The position numbers were made by a program, and so were the translations under genes. The notes under the pieces are model-generated. The model had not been told where the DNA came from, did not search any database, and saw nothing but the letters and a program-made list of their open reading frames with translations. Of a DNA stretch of 45,294 bases, positions 32,117 to 40,941 are shown piece after piece (within the stretch, counting starts at the first letter, position 1; each line of letters begins with the position of its first letter). This DNA is from Massilimicrobiota sp. An134 (GTDB taxonomy: Bacteria > Bacillota_I > Bacilli_A > Erysipelotrichales > Coprobacillaceae): the NCBI RefSeq assembly GCF_002160815.1, contig NZ_NFLH01000020.1, positions 1 through 45,294 on the forward strand, in the 5' to 3' direction.

Positions 32117-33859
32117 TTAATCAATTTGCCATTGAGCACTCTCATTTTGTAAATCAAGCATATGACGATAGAGTCCATTTTGCTTATATAATTGTTCTGG
32201 ACTTCCTTCTTCTTTCACTTTTCCATCTTCTAAAACAATGATTTTATCTGCAGATTGAACAGTTCGCATACGATGTGCAATAACCAAGACAGTTTTTTTG
32301 GCTAATAGTCTTGATAAAGCTTCTTGAATCTTTGTTTCATTTTCAACATCAAGACTAGCAGTTGCCTCATCTAATAAAATGATAGGTGCATCTTTTAAAA
32401 GTGCTCTTGCAATTGAAATTCTTTGTCTTTCTCCTCCAGATAGTTTTGCACCATTTTCACCAATAAGGGTGTCATAACCATTTGGTAGTTTTTGAACAAA
32501 TTCATCACAATTTGCCGCTTTTGCAGCTTGATATACTTCTTCGTCCGTTGCGTTTCTTTTTCCCAGACGAATATTTTCTTTAATGCTGTCATCAAATAAA
32601 ACAACGTCTTGAAATACCATGGAATAGTCACTCAACAAAACTTCAGGATCAACTTCATTTATGTCAACACCACCAACTGTTATCTTCCCCTTTTGAACAT
32701 CAAATAGACGTGCAGCTAGTTTAGCACAGGTACTTTTACCAGAACCAGACGGTCCAACTAAAGCCGTCACTTCACCTTCCTTTGCTGTAAAACTGACATC
32801 TTTTAAAACATCTTGTAGATCATAGGCAAAGGAAACATGATGAAACTCAATGTTATGTCCTTTTGGTTCAAAGGTTTCTTTTCCTGATGCAACAGGTGTA
32901 TCATAAATTTCCATCATACGATTGGCTGATACCTGTGATACAAACATCTCTGCAATTAATGCTAAACTTTGGTCAAATGGTGCATAAATTCTTGTAATAA
33001 CCAACAAAAACATAAACAGTATCATGAAGTCAACTTGCCCTTGAACAATCAAATGTGCTCCAACCAAAATTGTCGTTGCTACACCTAAACGCATGATAAC
33101 ACTTGCAGCATTCACAAATATACCCGCCACAAGTTCTCCTTTTACCATTACCTTTTCATGCTCATCAATTTTTTGATATAGACCTCGAAGATAAGTCTTT
33201 TCTTGATTTGTAGCTCTAATTTCTCTAACATTTTCTAATGTTTCCTGGATTCCATCAGATACCTTAATTGCAGCTTGTTTAAGTTTTTCAGAGGCTTTTG
33301 AAGTCCATTTGCGTGAACCAAACAAAAGTCCAAATGCGACAGGTACACCCCAAAGACAGGCTATCGCTAAACGCCAATCATAAATAAATAGGAAAACAGC
33401 AATAATACCAGTTGAAATATAAGATCCATACAAATAACCTAAAACATGTGACCAGACATGTTCCATACGATTGACATCTCCCATGATTGTTTCTGTTAAA
33501 TCAGCAATATCCTTTTTATTAAAATATCCTAAAGGTAATTGACGAAGTTTTTCAGCCAATGCAATTCTAGTAGCTTTTACTTCCCCATAAACAAGTCCAT
33601 AAGTGGCTGTATACTGTTGAAGATGCGTTACAAATGATAAGAATACAAATACAACTAATAAAATAAAAATTGTTATTGTATTCATTTCTGTTTGATTACC
33701 AATAAAAACTGCCATCAAATCTTTCATCAGTAAATACAATACACTGACACCACCCATAACAACAATATTTACTACGACTGTCCAAAATGTTCCCTTTTTG
33801 ACATTCTGAACGCCTTTCTCTGTTAAGGCATATTTTCGCTTAAATTCTTTTCCAAACAT
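32117..33859 (-). CDS. ABC transporter, membrane-ATPase half (IrtAB/YbtPQ-like), second subunit
   Basis: This 580-residue half-transporter has a membrane domain at about residues 20-310, Walker A GPSGSGKST, signature LSGGERQR, Walker B IILLDEATASLD and H-loop IAHR, all canonical. It starts 1 base after its partner's stop, with GGAGG 8 bases upstream. Pairs of this kind, exporter-folded with two full sites, include IrtAB and YbtPQ, which import iron-siderophores. A GTTAG-N6-CTAAC dyad upstream of the operon supports a metal link. Export of a drug under TetR control is the alternative. Confidence 0.85.
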   Translation of the reverse strand: MFGKEFKRKYALTEKGVQNVKKGTFWTVVVNIVVMGGVSVLYLLMKDLMAVFIGNQTEMNTITIFILLVVFVFLSFVTHLQQYTATYGLVYGEVKATRIALAEKLRQLPLGYFNKKDIADLTETIMGDVNRMEHVWSHVLGYLYGSYISTGIIAVFLFIYDWRLAIACLWGVPVAFGLLFGSRKWTSKASEKLKQAAIKVSDGIQETLENVREIRATNQEKTYLRGLYQKIDEHEKVMVKGELVAGIFVNAASVIMRLGVATTILVGAHLIVQGQVDFMILFMFLLVITRIYAPFDQSLALIAEMFVSQVSANRMMEIYDTPVASGKETFEPKGHNIEFHHVSFAYDLQDVLKDVSFTAKEGEVTALVGPSGSGKSTCAKLAARLFDVQKGKITVGGVDINEVDPEVLLSDYSMVFQDVVLFDDSIKENIRLGKRNATDEEVYQAAKAANCDEFVQKLPNGYDTLIGENGAKLSGGERQRISIARALLKDAPIILLDEATASLDVENETKIQEALSRLLAKKTVLVIAHRMRTVQSADKIIVLEDGKVKEEGSPEQLYKQNGLYRHMLDLQNESAQWQID

Positions 33860-35662
33860 CTACGCTGCCTCCTTTCCACTTGTGATTTTCCATTTCACTG
33901 CTTGATTATAATCAGTCCACATCTTATGATATAGACCATTTTTATCTAATAATTCTTTATGAGTACCTTCTTCAATTATATGTCCCTCTTCTAAAACAAT
34001 AATTTTATCCGCATTGACAATAGTTGATAAACGATGAGCAATCATGATAACTGTTCGATCATTGCATAAAACACTAAGAGCTTTTTGAATTAAAACTTCA
34101 TTCTCAGGATCAGCAAATGCAGTAGCCTCATCCAATACCACGATTGGAGCATTCTTTAAAATGGCACGAGCTAAAGCGATACGTTGCTGTTCCCCTCCAG
34201 AGAGATAAGTACCTTCACTTCCAATGATCGTATGGACACCGTTCGGTAGTTTATCAATAATATCCTTACATCTTGCAGCCTTTAATGCATGCATAACATC
34301 ATCATCTGAGGCGTTAGGATTAGCAATTTTAACATTTTCCAAAATTGATGTTTTAAAAAGCTTTGTATTTTGGAAAACAAAAGCAACCTGATCCATGAGA
34401 ACATGCTGGTCAATTTCTTTAACATTAACATGACCTACCTCAACTACACCCTCGCTTACATCCCAGAATCGTGGAATCAAACTGGCAGCCGTTGTTTTAC
34501 CACCTCCTGAGGGACCAACAAGTGCAACAGTTTGACCTGGTTCAACTCTAAAGGATATATGTGATAACGCAGGTGTCCTTGAGCCTTCATAGGTAAAACT
34601 GACATCTTTGAAAATCACGCTATTATCTTCTGGCATTTTTGGATGAATACATTTTTCAAGTGTTGGTGCTTTCATTACTAAATCAATACGGCTTAGTGCT
34701 GTACTTGCCAGCATAATGCCTGATGATGCAAACATAATCTTTGCCAATGCAGTCGAAATGATAGCAGAAAAAACAGCATAGAATACGAAATTTATGACAA
34801 GATTGCTGAAGTTCCCATCATGTAATGTACTTGGAACTAGAAAAATGACAAGTGGTACTAAAAAGATAAAGGCGCCTTCAGTAAATGTCAGGTTAATTGA
34901 TTGGGGAACACGACAAACTTCTCCCTGATAATATTCAGCCTTATTGCTATATTCTTCAATTGCTTTTTTAAAAGTCTTAAATGAATAAACTGTCTGTTGA
35001 AAAATCTTAACAACCGGAACACCTCTGACATACTCTGTTCCTGCTTTTGTCATTCTATCCTGTGCAGCCTGATATTCTTCCATCAGTTTAGCATTTTTAC
35101 CTCCCATCATGGAAAACATAGCAACGATGGATATAACCGCTGATAATAGACAAGCCGCTCCCATACGCCAATCAAATACAAACATTAAGATGACCATACC
35201 AGCAAATAACACGATTGTTCCAATGATATCCGCCAAATTGTGTGCCAAAAGCGTTTCCGTATCATTAGCAGCACTATCAAGTCTTCCTCTAATAAGTCCC
35301 GAAGCATTATTATCAAAATAACCAAGAGGTGCTTTCATGATATGATTCATCCCAATTTTTCGAATATTCTCCGCAGTTCTAAAAGCTGCCAAATGGGTAC
35401 ATAACAAACCAATAAAATAAAGCACAATCCCCAGCATAGCAAAGCCAAAAGCAATCCATCCATAGGTTTGGACATTTTGAACTTTGCTGAAATTTGGCAT
35501 TGCTACAATCAAATCTCTCACAACAAGCCAAATACAAACATATGGCACAATACTACAAAACATCGAAATTGCTGACAAAGCAAGACCAACAAAAGTCAAT
35601 GCTTTATAGTTTCCAGCATAAGCTAATAAAATTGATATTGTTCTCTTTTTCTTATCTTTCAT
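33860..35662 (-). CDS. ABC transporter, membrane-ATPase half (IrtAB/YbtPQ-like), first subunit
   Basis: This 600-residue half-transporter has Walker A GPSGGGKTT, signature LSGGEQQR, Walker B IVVLDEATAFADPENE and H-loop IAHR. The DEATAFADPENE wording is, as I recall, common in the YbtP/YbtQ and IrtA/IrtB group. Six helices span residues 15-310. AGGAGG precedes the ATG. A perfect GTTAG-N6-CTAAC dyad lies 31 bases upstream of the start, between tetR and this gene. It forms an operon with the next gene. A heterodimeric importer for an iron-siderophore or similar metal complex is my best guess. Confidence 0.85.
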   Translation of the reverse strand: MKDKKKRTISILLAYAGNYKALTFVGLALSAISMFCSIVPYVCIWLVVRDLIVAMPNFSKVQNVQTYGWIAFGFAMLGIVLYFIGLLCTHLAAFRTAENIRKIGMNHIMKAPLGYFDNNASGLIRGRLDSAANDTETLLAHNLADIIGTIVLFAGMVILMFVFDWRMGAACLLSAVISIVAMFSMMGGKNAKLMEEYQAAQDRMTKAGTEYVRGVPVVKIFQQTVYSFKTFKKAIEEYSNKAEYYQGEVCRVPQSINLTFTEGAFIFLVPLVIFLVPSTLHDGNFSNLVINFVFYAVFSAIISTALAKIMFASSGIMLASTALSRIDLVMKAPTLEKCIHPKMPEDNSVIFKDVSFTYEGSRTPALSHISFRVEPGQTVALVGPSGGGKTTAASLIPRFWDVSEGVVEVGHVNVKEIDQHVLMDQVAFVFQNTKLFKTSILENVKIANPNASDDDVMHALKAARCKDIIDKLPNGVHTIIGSEGTYLSGGEQQRIALARAILKNAPIVVLDEATAFADPENEVLIQKALSVLCNDRTVIMIAHRLSTIVNADKIIVLEEGHIIEEGTHKELLDKNGLYHKMWTDYNQAVKWKITSGKEAA

Positions 35663-35692
35663 CTTATCCCTCCTGTATCAACGCTCACTGTC

Positions 35693-35708
35693 GTTAGCAT
35701 AAGCTAAC
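35693..35708. promoter_or_regulatory. metal-regulator-type operator upstream of the ABC pair
   Basis: GTTAGCATAAGCTAAC is a perfect-arm copy of the dyad found twice each at the feo and 42-codon promoters. It lies between the ribosome site and the tetR stop. I see no good -10/-35 adjacent, so it may act as a roadblock for transcripts coming from tetR or hide a weak promoter. A weak hairpin with a T-run (about 35719-35737, minus strand) precedes it. Confidence 0.7.
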
Positions 35709-35743
35709 TGTAGAGGTAAAAAATTGCAGGTTGCTGCATTCAT

Positions 35744-36364
35744 TTATTTTTCTTCCATTAATGCTAACCAACCAGCAGTATAAAATGCTCGAAGTTGTCC
35801 TACATCACGCATAGCTTGATTTTTGGGAATATCATGAATAACAACTTCAAAGATTCCTCCAAACATGCCACTTGCAATAATATGACATAAAGTCCTGTCA
35901 AGTCTAGGTACCTTATGTCCCAATTCTCTAAGAACATCTATATATTTAAGCGTATATTCCACTTCAACCTCAACAATGTTATGAACAAAATTTTCATAAC
36001 TTGTACCTTCTGCCTTTAATAATAAAAGTTTGAACGGTTCACGATGATCACAGATATAATCAACCATCCAGTCTACACATGCGCTCGATTCGATTCCCAT
36101 ATGTGAAGGTTGTTCATCTTTTGGCAAATCAGCAAATTGGAGTTGTGCTTGCATGAAATGGGCCATCAAAGCCTGTGCATGAGGTTCGACAATCGAAGCG
36201 AACAAAGCCTCCTTACTAGAAAAATACCCGTAAAATGCCCCTGTTGTCACCCCGGCATGTTTAACAATTTGGCGTAAAGAAGCTCCTCTAAATCCTTTTT
36301 CCAAAAACTCATCAATAGCCGCCTGTTGAATTTTATTCAGTGTCAAATTTGATGTATCTTGCAT
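35744..36364 (-). CDS. TetR-family transcriptional regulator
   Basis: This 206-residue repressor has a typical TetR N-terminal helix-turn-helix (IQQAAIDEFLEKGFRGASLRQIVKHAGVTTGAFYGYFSSKEALF, in segments about residues 8-52) and an all-helical ligand domain. The ATG at 36364 has GGAGG 5 bases upstream; a longer start at 36376 contains that site. It precedes the ABC pair in the same direction. Its promoter holds a perfect palindrome, implying autorepression. Confidence 0.92.
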   Translation of the reverse strand: MQDTSNLTLNKIQQAAIDEFLEKGFRGASLRQIVKHAGVTTGAFYGYFSSKEALFASIVEPHAQALMAHFMQAQLQFADLPKDEQPSHMGIESSACVDWMVDYICDHREPFKLLLLKAEGTSYENFVHNIVEVEVEYTLKYIDVLRELGHKVPRLDRTLCHIIASGMFGGIFEVVIHDIPKNQAMRDVGQLRAFYTAGWLALMEEK

Positions 36365-36379
36365 TTCTACCTCCATATG

Positions 36380-36432
36380 TAACAGTGTTATATAACACTG
36401 TTATGATACACCTATATTCTTCTTTTTGTCAA
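36380..36432 (-). promoter_or_regulatory. tetR promoter with a 24-bp perfect palindromic operator
   Basis: On the minus strand TTGACA (36432-36427), an 18-base spacer and TATCAT (36408-36403). The palindrome at 36380-36403 (arms TAACAGTGTTAT, each the complement of the other) follows the -10 and covers the expected start site. This is a classic TetR autoregulation layout. Confidence 0.85.
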
Positions 36433-36509
36433 GGAAAAATAAAAACACGTCCCTGTTCATCTCTTATTTGACAAACCAGAATTGACTAAAAATCTATTAT
36501 TGATGTTCA

Positions 36510-36543
36510 TGAAAAGACTTGAAAATTCTCCACTTTCAAGTCT
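36510..36543 (-). terminator. terminator of the lipoprotein gene
   Basis: A perfect 10-bp stem (36515-36524 with 36534-36543, arms AGACTTGAAA/TTTCAAGTCT) followed by TTTTC on the minus strand. Confidence 0.7.
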
Positions 36544-36553
36544 ATACGCTTCT

Positions 36554-37516
36554 TTAATTTTGGGACTGATAAATTTCAAATACATCTCCTTCTACAAATA
36601 ATGTCATTGTCCCCTCTGTATCAGCCTGAGTTTTTAAAATAGGCATAGCCAAATAAAGCGTTCTTGTTTGTCCAGCTAATATACTGCCACTTTCTGAAAT
36701 TGATTGATGATCCTCACTCTCTAAAATAATTTGAGAATGAATGATTTCATCATTCATTTGATATTCACAATAAATATACTCTGCAGGATCTATATCCAGG
36801 GATGATTGATTTTGAATTTCTAATGACAACACAACAAAAATCTGGTCTTCACGATCGGTAGGATGATAACTATAAAAGAATCCTTTTTGTGATGGCTCAA
36901 TACGTTCACTTTCCTGGCAATCTAATATGGTGATTTGTGAATTGGAACAGTTTATCACATCACCAATAGACTTCACTTGATTATCTTCCTGTACTTCTTC
37001 TAAAGAAAAAGTATATTGATAATCTTTTTGGTTCATAACTTGAAGAGCTAGCTGTGCCTGTTGTTTCGTATTATTTTTGGCGACTTCACAATAAAGATGT
37101 ATATAGCGTTCTTCTTGTGGTTTTAAAGTATCTGTGGTACTCATTTGTGTATAATGGATTGATTCTATAGCCAACTGAACATCATGTTTTTCATTATTGA
37201 ATTCAATGTTTCCACTATATAAATCTGATAACTCATACTCATTTTCTGATAAATTATGAGTTCTCACGATAATATCAATAAATATATGTTGATTATCCGC
37301 TGGCTTTAAATATTGATATGTTCTATTTTTATTAGCAGGTGCAATCTCATCGGTCAATGACGTTTTTATCATTTCAAATTCCAACCGATTATCAATTGTA
37401 TAAACCTCTGTCATTTCCAGCTCTGTTTGTGTTGGTGTCACTTTTGTTTCCGTCGATTTTGGAGAAGAGCACCCTGATAGCATGAAAGCTACCAGCAAAA
37501 TGATTATTTTCTTCAT
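36554..37516 (-). CDS. lipoprotein with two tandem DUF4352-like beta domains
   Basis: This 320-residue predicted surface lipoprotein has a signal peptide ending in LSGC (Cys16). It then shows two similar halves, about residues 40-165 and 185-315. Each has an aromatic-Y-x-x-x-P start (RTYQYLKPAD; FFYSYHPTD), a strand of the form IFIDIIVRTHN / IFVVLSLEIQN, and a late turn followed by a hydrophobic strand (LKPQEERYIHLYC / ILAGQTRTLYLAMP). This looks like an internal duplication of an immunoglobulin-like DUF4352 fold. Function is unknown. The ATG at 37516 is placed so that the signal peptide begins MKKIIILL. Confidence 0.75.
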   Translation of the reverse strand: MKKIIILLVAFMLSGCSSPKSTETKVTPTQTELEMTEVYTIDNRLEFEMIKTSLTDEIAPANKNRTYQYLKPADNQHIFIDIIVRTHNLSENEYELSDLYSGNIEFNNEKHDVQLAIESIHYTQMSTTDTLKPQEERYIHLYCEVAKNNTKQQAQLALQVMNQKDYQYTFSLEEVQEDNQVKSIGDVINCSNSQITILDCQESERIEPSQKGFFYSYHPTDREDQIFVVLSLEIQNQSSLDIDPAEYIYCEYQMNDEIIHSQIILESEDHQSISESGSILAGQTRTLYLAMPILKTQADTEGTMTLFVEGDVFEIYQSQN

Positions 37517-37589
37517 AAATATCAGTCCCCTTTGACAATATTTTACCATAAATGAATCTTTTAGCGAAAAAAATAATCTCTTCTATAAA

Positions 37590-37622
37590 TAAAAGGCTAA
37601 GTCAAAATTTGATTTAGCCTTA
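37590..37622 (-). terminator. intrinsic terminator of the serC-serA operon
   Basis: Stem AAGGCTAA-TCAAA / TTTGA-TTAGCCTT, interrupted by one G-T pair (37593-37621), is followed by a T-run on the minus strand. It overlaps the serA stop. Confidence 0.85.
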
Positions 37623-38771
37623 TTTAATCACTCTTACTCTAATAACATTTTCTAAAGTTTCTAATTCTTCTAACCCTGCAATATCTTGTGTATCAATCAT
37701 TGTATAAGCATACTCACCCTTGGCTTTATTGACCATATTTTCAATATTGATATGTTTATTCGCAAGAATTGTCGCAAATTGAGCTAACATATTAGGAACA
37801 TTTTTATGAATTAAACAAATACGATATTGTGTTGTGCGTGGTTCTTTCACTGAAGGAAGATTCACAGAATTTGTAATATTTCCATTTTCTAAATAATCCA
37901 TCATTTCTCTAACAGCCATGATTGCACAATTATCTTCTGATTCAGGTGTAGACGCACCTAAATGAGGCATCACAATCACATCTTTTTGATCAATGATATC
38001 TTCTGTCGCAAAGTCTGTTATATATTTTTTGATTTTTCCCTGAGCAATTCCATCTAGAATATCCTGAGAGTTCACCAAATCTGCTCTAGCAAAGTTCAGA
38101 ATACGAACTCCATCTTTCATTTTTTGAATACTTTCTTGATTGATCATTCCTTTTGTTTCTGGCGTGCTTGGTGCATGCAATGTAATATAATCACATTCAG
38201 TGAAAATCGTATCAACATTTTGAGCATTTTTGACCCATTTACTCATACCCCATGCTGCATCTACTGAAATATATGGATCATATCCATAGACTTCCATACC
38301 TAACTTAATCGCTGCATTCGCCACACTCACACCAATAGCCCCTAGACCAATAATTCCTAATTTCTTACCATCAATCTCAGGACCAACAAACTGACTTTTC
38401 CCCTTTTCTACCAGTTTTCCAACATTTTCCTGTCCTTTTAAAGTTTTGACCCAGTCAATGCCTTCAACAATCTGTCGTGAAGATAAAAACAAGGCACATA
38501 AAACCAGTTCCTTAACAGCATTCGCATTTGCGCCTGGTGTATTAAAAACAACAACACCCTGTTCACTGCATTTTTCAATAGGAATATTGTTGACACCTGC
38601 TCCTGCACGCGCAATAGCTTTTAATGATTGTGGAAACTTATAATCATGTAACGTAGCAGAACGAACAAGAATTCCATCTTCATCCTTCTGATCTTCTCCA
38701 ACAAGATAATCCTGATTAAATAACGCTGTCCCTACTGAAGAAATTTTATTCATTAATTTGATTTTATACAT
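37620..38771 (-). CDS. serA: D-3-phosphoglycerate dehydrogenase
   Basis: This is the first step of serine biosynthesis, NAD-dependent oxidation of 3-phosphoglycerate. The 383-residue short form has the substrate domain (IARAGAGVNNIP), Rossmann NAD site GLGAIG, catalytic segments NFARADLVN and PHLGASTPES (His), and one C-terminal ACT domain (about 315-383) that may sense serine. It lacks the large intervening domain of long forms. The ATG at 38771 has AGGTG 6 bases upstream; two earlier in-frame starts overlap this site. It follows serC within 6 bases in the same operon. Confidence 0.95.
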   Translation of the reverse strand: MYKIKLMNKISSVGTALFNQDYLVGEDQKDEDGILVRSATLHDYKFPQSLKAIARAGAGVNNIPIEKCSEQGVVVFNTPGANANAVKELVLCALFLSSRQIVEGIDWVKTLKGQENVGKLVEKGKSQFVGPEIDGKKLGIIGLGAIGVSVANAAIKLGMEVYGYDPYISVDAAWGMSKWVKNAQNVDTIFTECDYITLHAPSTPETKGMINQESIQKMKDGVRILNFARADLVNSQDILDGIAQGKIKKYITDFATEDIIDQKDVIVMPHLGASTPESEDNCAIMAVREMMDYLENGNITNSVNLPSVKEPRTTQYRICLIHKNVPNMLAQFATILANKHINIENMVNKAKGEYAYTMIDTQDIAGLEELETLENVIRVRVIK

Positions 38772-38776
38772 TTTCA

Positions 38777-39862
38777 TCACCTATTTTCTTCTTCAAATTT
38801 TTTCATGAAGGCAACTAATGTTTCAACGCCTTCTTTTTCCATTGCATTATAAATAGAAGCTCGAATACCTCCTACAGAACGATGACCTTTTAAATTCGTC
38901 ATCCCTGCTGCTACTGATTCCTTCACAAACTTTGCATCTAAATCCTTGTTAGGACAAGTAAAAGTCACATTCATTAAAGAACGGTTATCTGGATCACTAT
39001 GTGCAATATAAAAGTCTGACTGATCTAAATAATCATATAATAGCTTTGCTTTTTCTTCATTTCTTTTTTTCATAGCTTCTAACCCACCTAAAGAATCAAT
39101 CCATTTTAAGACTTCTCCTAATACATAGATTGAAAAAGTTGGTGGTGTGTTATACATAGAATCATTTTGAGCGATTGTATCATATTCCATCAGCACTGGA
39201 ATTTTTTCCTGATGGTCTTTGATTAAATCTTCTCTGACAATCACAACTCCCAGTCCTGCAATCCCCATATTTTTCTGTGCTCCAGCATAAATCATGCCAT
39301 AATCATTCACATTGATTGGCTGAGATAAAATATTAGAAGACATATCCGCTACAATAGGTATTCCATGTGTATCTGGAACATACTTCCATTCCGTACCATA
39401 AATAGTATTATTTGAACATAAATGCACATAAGAAGCATCTTCTCTTATATCTAATTCATCTTGAGTTGGAATATGTTTAAAGTTCTGTGCACTGCCATCA
39501 TAAACAATATGCACATCACCAAATTTCTTTGCTTCCTGAGCAGCTTTCTTTGAAAAAGATCCTGTAATGATATAATCAGCTTTTCCATTTTTCATCAAAT
39601 TCAGTGGAATCGTTGAAAATTGTTGTGTCGCCCCACCTTGAATAAATAATATCTGATAATGATCAGGAATATTCATTACCTTTTTTAACATAGCTTTTGT
39701 TTCATTAAAAATGTCAAGATAGGATGATGATCGATGACTCATTTCCATTACGCTCATCCCACTATCGTTATAGTTCAACATTTGAGATGCGATTTTTTCT
39801 AATACAGATACAGGTAATGTTGATGGACCTGCTGAAAAGTTATAAACTCTTTTTTTTGTCAT
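38777..39862 (-). CDS. serC: phosphoserine aminotransferase
   Basis: This is the second step of serine synthesis, PLP-dependent transfer of an amino group to 3-phosphohydroxypyruvate. The 361 residues carry the SerC N-terminal NFSAGPSTLP, the phosphate loop GGATQQFS, the PLP-binding Lys197 in YAGAQKNMGIAG and a C-terminal LKGHRSVGGIRASIYNA. AGGAGG lies 8 bases upstream of the ATG. It is first in the serC-serA operon, behind a good promoter. Confidence 0.97.
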   Translation of the reverse strand: MTKKRVYNFSAGPSTLPVSVLEKIASQMLNYNDSGMSVMEMSHRSSSYLDIFNETKAMLKKVMNIPDHYQILFIQGGATQQFSTIPLNLMKNGKADYIITGSFSKKAAQEAKKFGDVHIVYDGSAQNFKHIPTQDELDIREDASYVHLCSNNTIYGTEWKYVPDTHGIPIVADMSSNILSQPINVNDYGMIYAGAQKNMGIAGLGVVIVREDLIKDHQEKIPVLMEYDTIAQNDSMYNTPPTFSIYVLGEVLKWIDSLGGLEAMKKRNEEKAKLLYDYLDQSDFYIAHSDPDNRSLMNVTFTCPNKDLDAKFVKESVAAGMTNLKGHRSVGGIRASIYNAMEKEGVETLVAFMKKFEEENR

Positions 39863-39894
39863 ATCGACACCCTCCTTTTTAAAATATTGATGTC

Positions 39895-39923
39895 ATTATA
39901 TATGATTTATACAAATTTATCAA
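39895..39923 (-). promoter_or_regulatory. promoter of serC-serA
   Basis: TTGATA (39923-39918), 17 bases, TATAAT (39900-39895) on the minus strand. Confidence 0.78.
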
Positions 39924-39964
39924 ATGATTTTATAATTTTTCATAATTTGTAATTATTTTTATAT

Positions 39965-39980
39965 AAATTGTATACAATTT
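39965..39980. promoter_or_regulatory. 16-bp perfect palindrome upstream of serC (possible operator)
   Basis: AAATTGTATACAATTT reads the same on both strands. It lies 42 bases upstream of the serC -35. The core TTGTATACAA is typical of GntR-type or similar dimeric regulators, so it could be an activator or repressor site. In AT-rich DNA it could be chance. Confidence 0.4.
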
Positions 39981-40024
39981 CATCCATTTATCACCCATCC
40001 TTTAAACTATATTCATCTTTATAA

Positions 40025-40052
40025 CAAAAAAGAACTAGCTTTTCACTAGTTC
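40025..40052 (-). terminator. intrinsic terminator of the PHP phosphatase gene
   Basis: Stem GAACTAG/CTAGTTC (40032-40038 with 40046-40052) followed by TTTTTTG on the minus strand; it overlaps the stop codon. Confidence 0.78.
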
Positions 40053-40837
40053 ATCTGTAATGTTGCTTCACGAATATAATTGCCTACATCCTGTGGCTGA
40101 TGAGCATCAGAAGCATAAATCAAATCCACATGATTGTCTTTAAAAATCTGTAAAAGTTCCTGAGATAATCCCATATCCGGATGATGATAACGATAATAAC
40201 ATCCCACATTGTTTTCAGCTTTCATATGATGTGCTTTTAAAAGCTCTGCCATTTTTTGGTAAGTTGGCTTTAAATCATATGTAGGATAAATCTGAAAAAG
40301 TTTAATCGTATCTGGATGTGCCAGTTGGGTAAATAATTGTGATTCTATTAATTGAAAGACAAGTTCGTAATAACGTTTATAGATATCATTGGCATCATAG
40401 CGATTCCATAATAAATCTTTTGAAAAACTCATATCATATAAAATACCATCAATAGAATGAATAGCACCTACCAGAAAGTCGAAAGAATATTGTCCTAATA
40501 ATTCTTTTAAAAAGTTCTCATACTCTGGAACATAACAGACTTCCAGTCCATATTTGACTTTAACAGGCAAGTCCATTTGTTGGATATCTTTCATCAAATC
40601 AATGAAATCACTTAAATGATCTTTAAATTTCATGTCTTTATTTGCTAACCATGTCTTTTGTACATCATATTGTTTGAGTCTTTCATAGATGGGTTCAAAT
40701 TCAATAAAACGATGTGTATGATCTAAAATTTGAATTTCATCTAATCCCTTTTGATGTGCTGCTTCTACAAATTGTAAAACATATTCTTTTGTGAGTGGCC
40801 CATTTTCTAGATGCATATGTCCATCAATATACTTCAT
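40046..40837 (-). CDS. PHP-domain phosphoesterase (histidinol-phosphatase-like)
   Basis: This 263-residue metal-dependent hydrolase of the PHP superfamily has the metal-ligand motifs in order: DGHMHLE, ILDHTHRF, YGLEVCY, GAIHSIDG, AHPDTI and YASDAHQP. It resembles HisJ/HisK-type histidinol phosphatase, but no histidine genes are nearby, so the substrate may be another phosphomonoester. Next to serC-serA, a phosphoserine phosphatase role would complete the pathway, which is speculation from position. It is monocistronic with its own promoter and terminator. Confidence 0.82.
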   Translation of the reverse strand: MKYIDGHMHLENGPLTKEYVLQFVEAAHQKGLDEIQILDHTHRFIEFEPIYERLKQYDVQKTWLANKDMKFKDHLSDFIDLMKDIQQMDLPVKVKYGLEVCYVPEYENFLKELLGQYSFDFLVGAIHSIDGILYDMSFSKDLLWNRYDANDIYKRYYELVFQLIESQLFTQLAHPDTIKLFQIYPTYDLKPTYQKMAELLKAHHMKAENNVGCYYRYHHPDMGLSQELLQIFKDNHVDLIYASDAHQPQDVGNYIREATLQMN

Positions 40838-40860
40838 TATTTCATCAACTCCTTTGATTT

Positions 40861-40922
40861 ATTATATGAAGATATTTGAGATTTGTAAAATCTTATCATC
40901 AATTATTTTTTCATGATATAAT
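40861..40922. promoter_or_regulatory. divergent promoters of the PHP gene and the glucosidase gene
   Basis: Leftward: TTTACA (40889-40884), 17 bases, TATAAT (40866-40861). Rightward: TATAAT at 40917-40922 with only a poor -35 (TATCAT at 40894-40899, 17-base spacer). No catabolite-repression site is obvious. Confidence 0.7.
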
Positions 40923-40941
40923 CATTTTAGAGGTGATCAAT

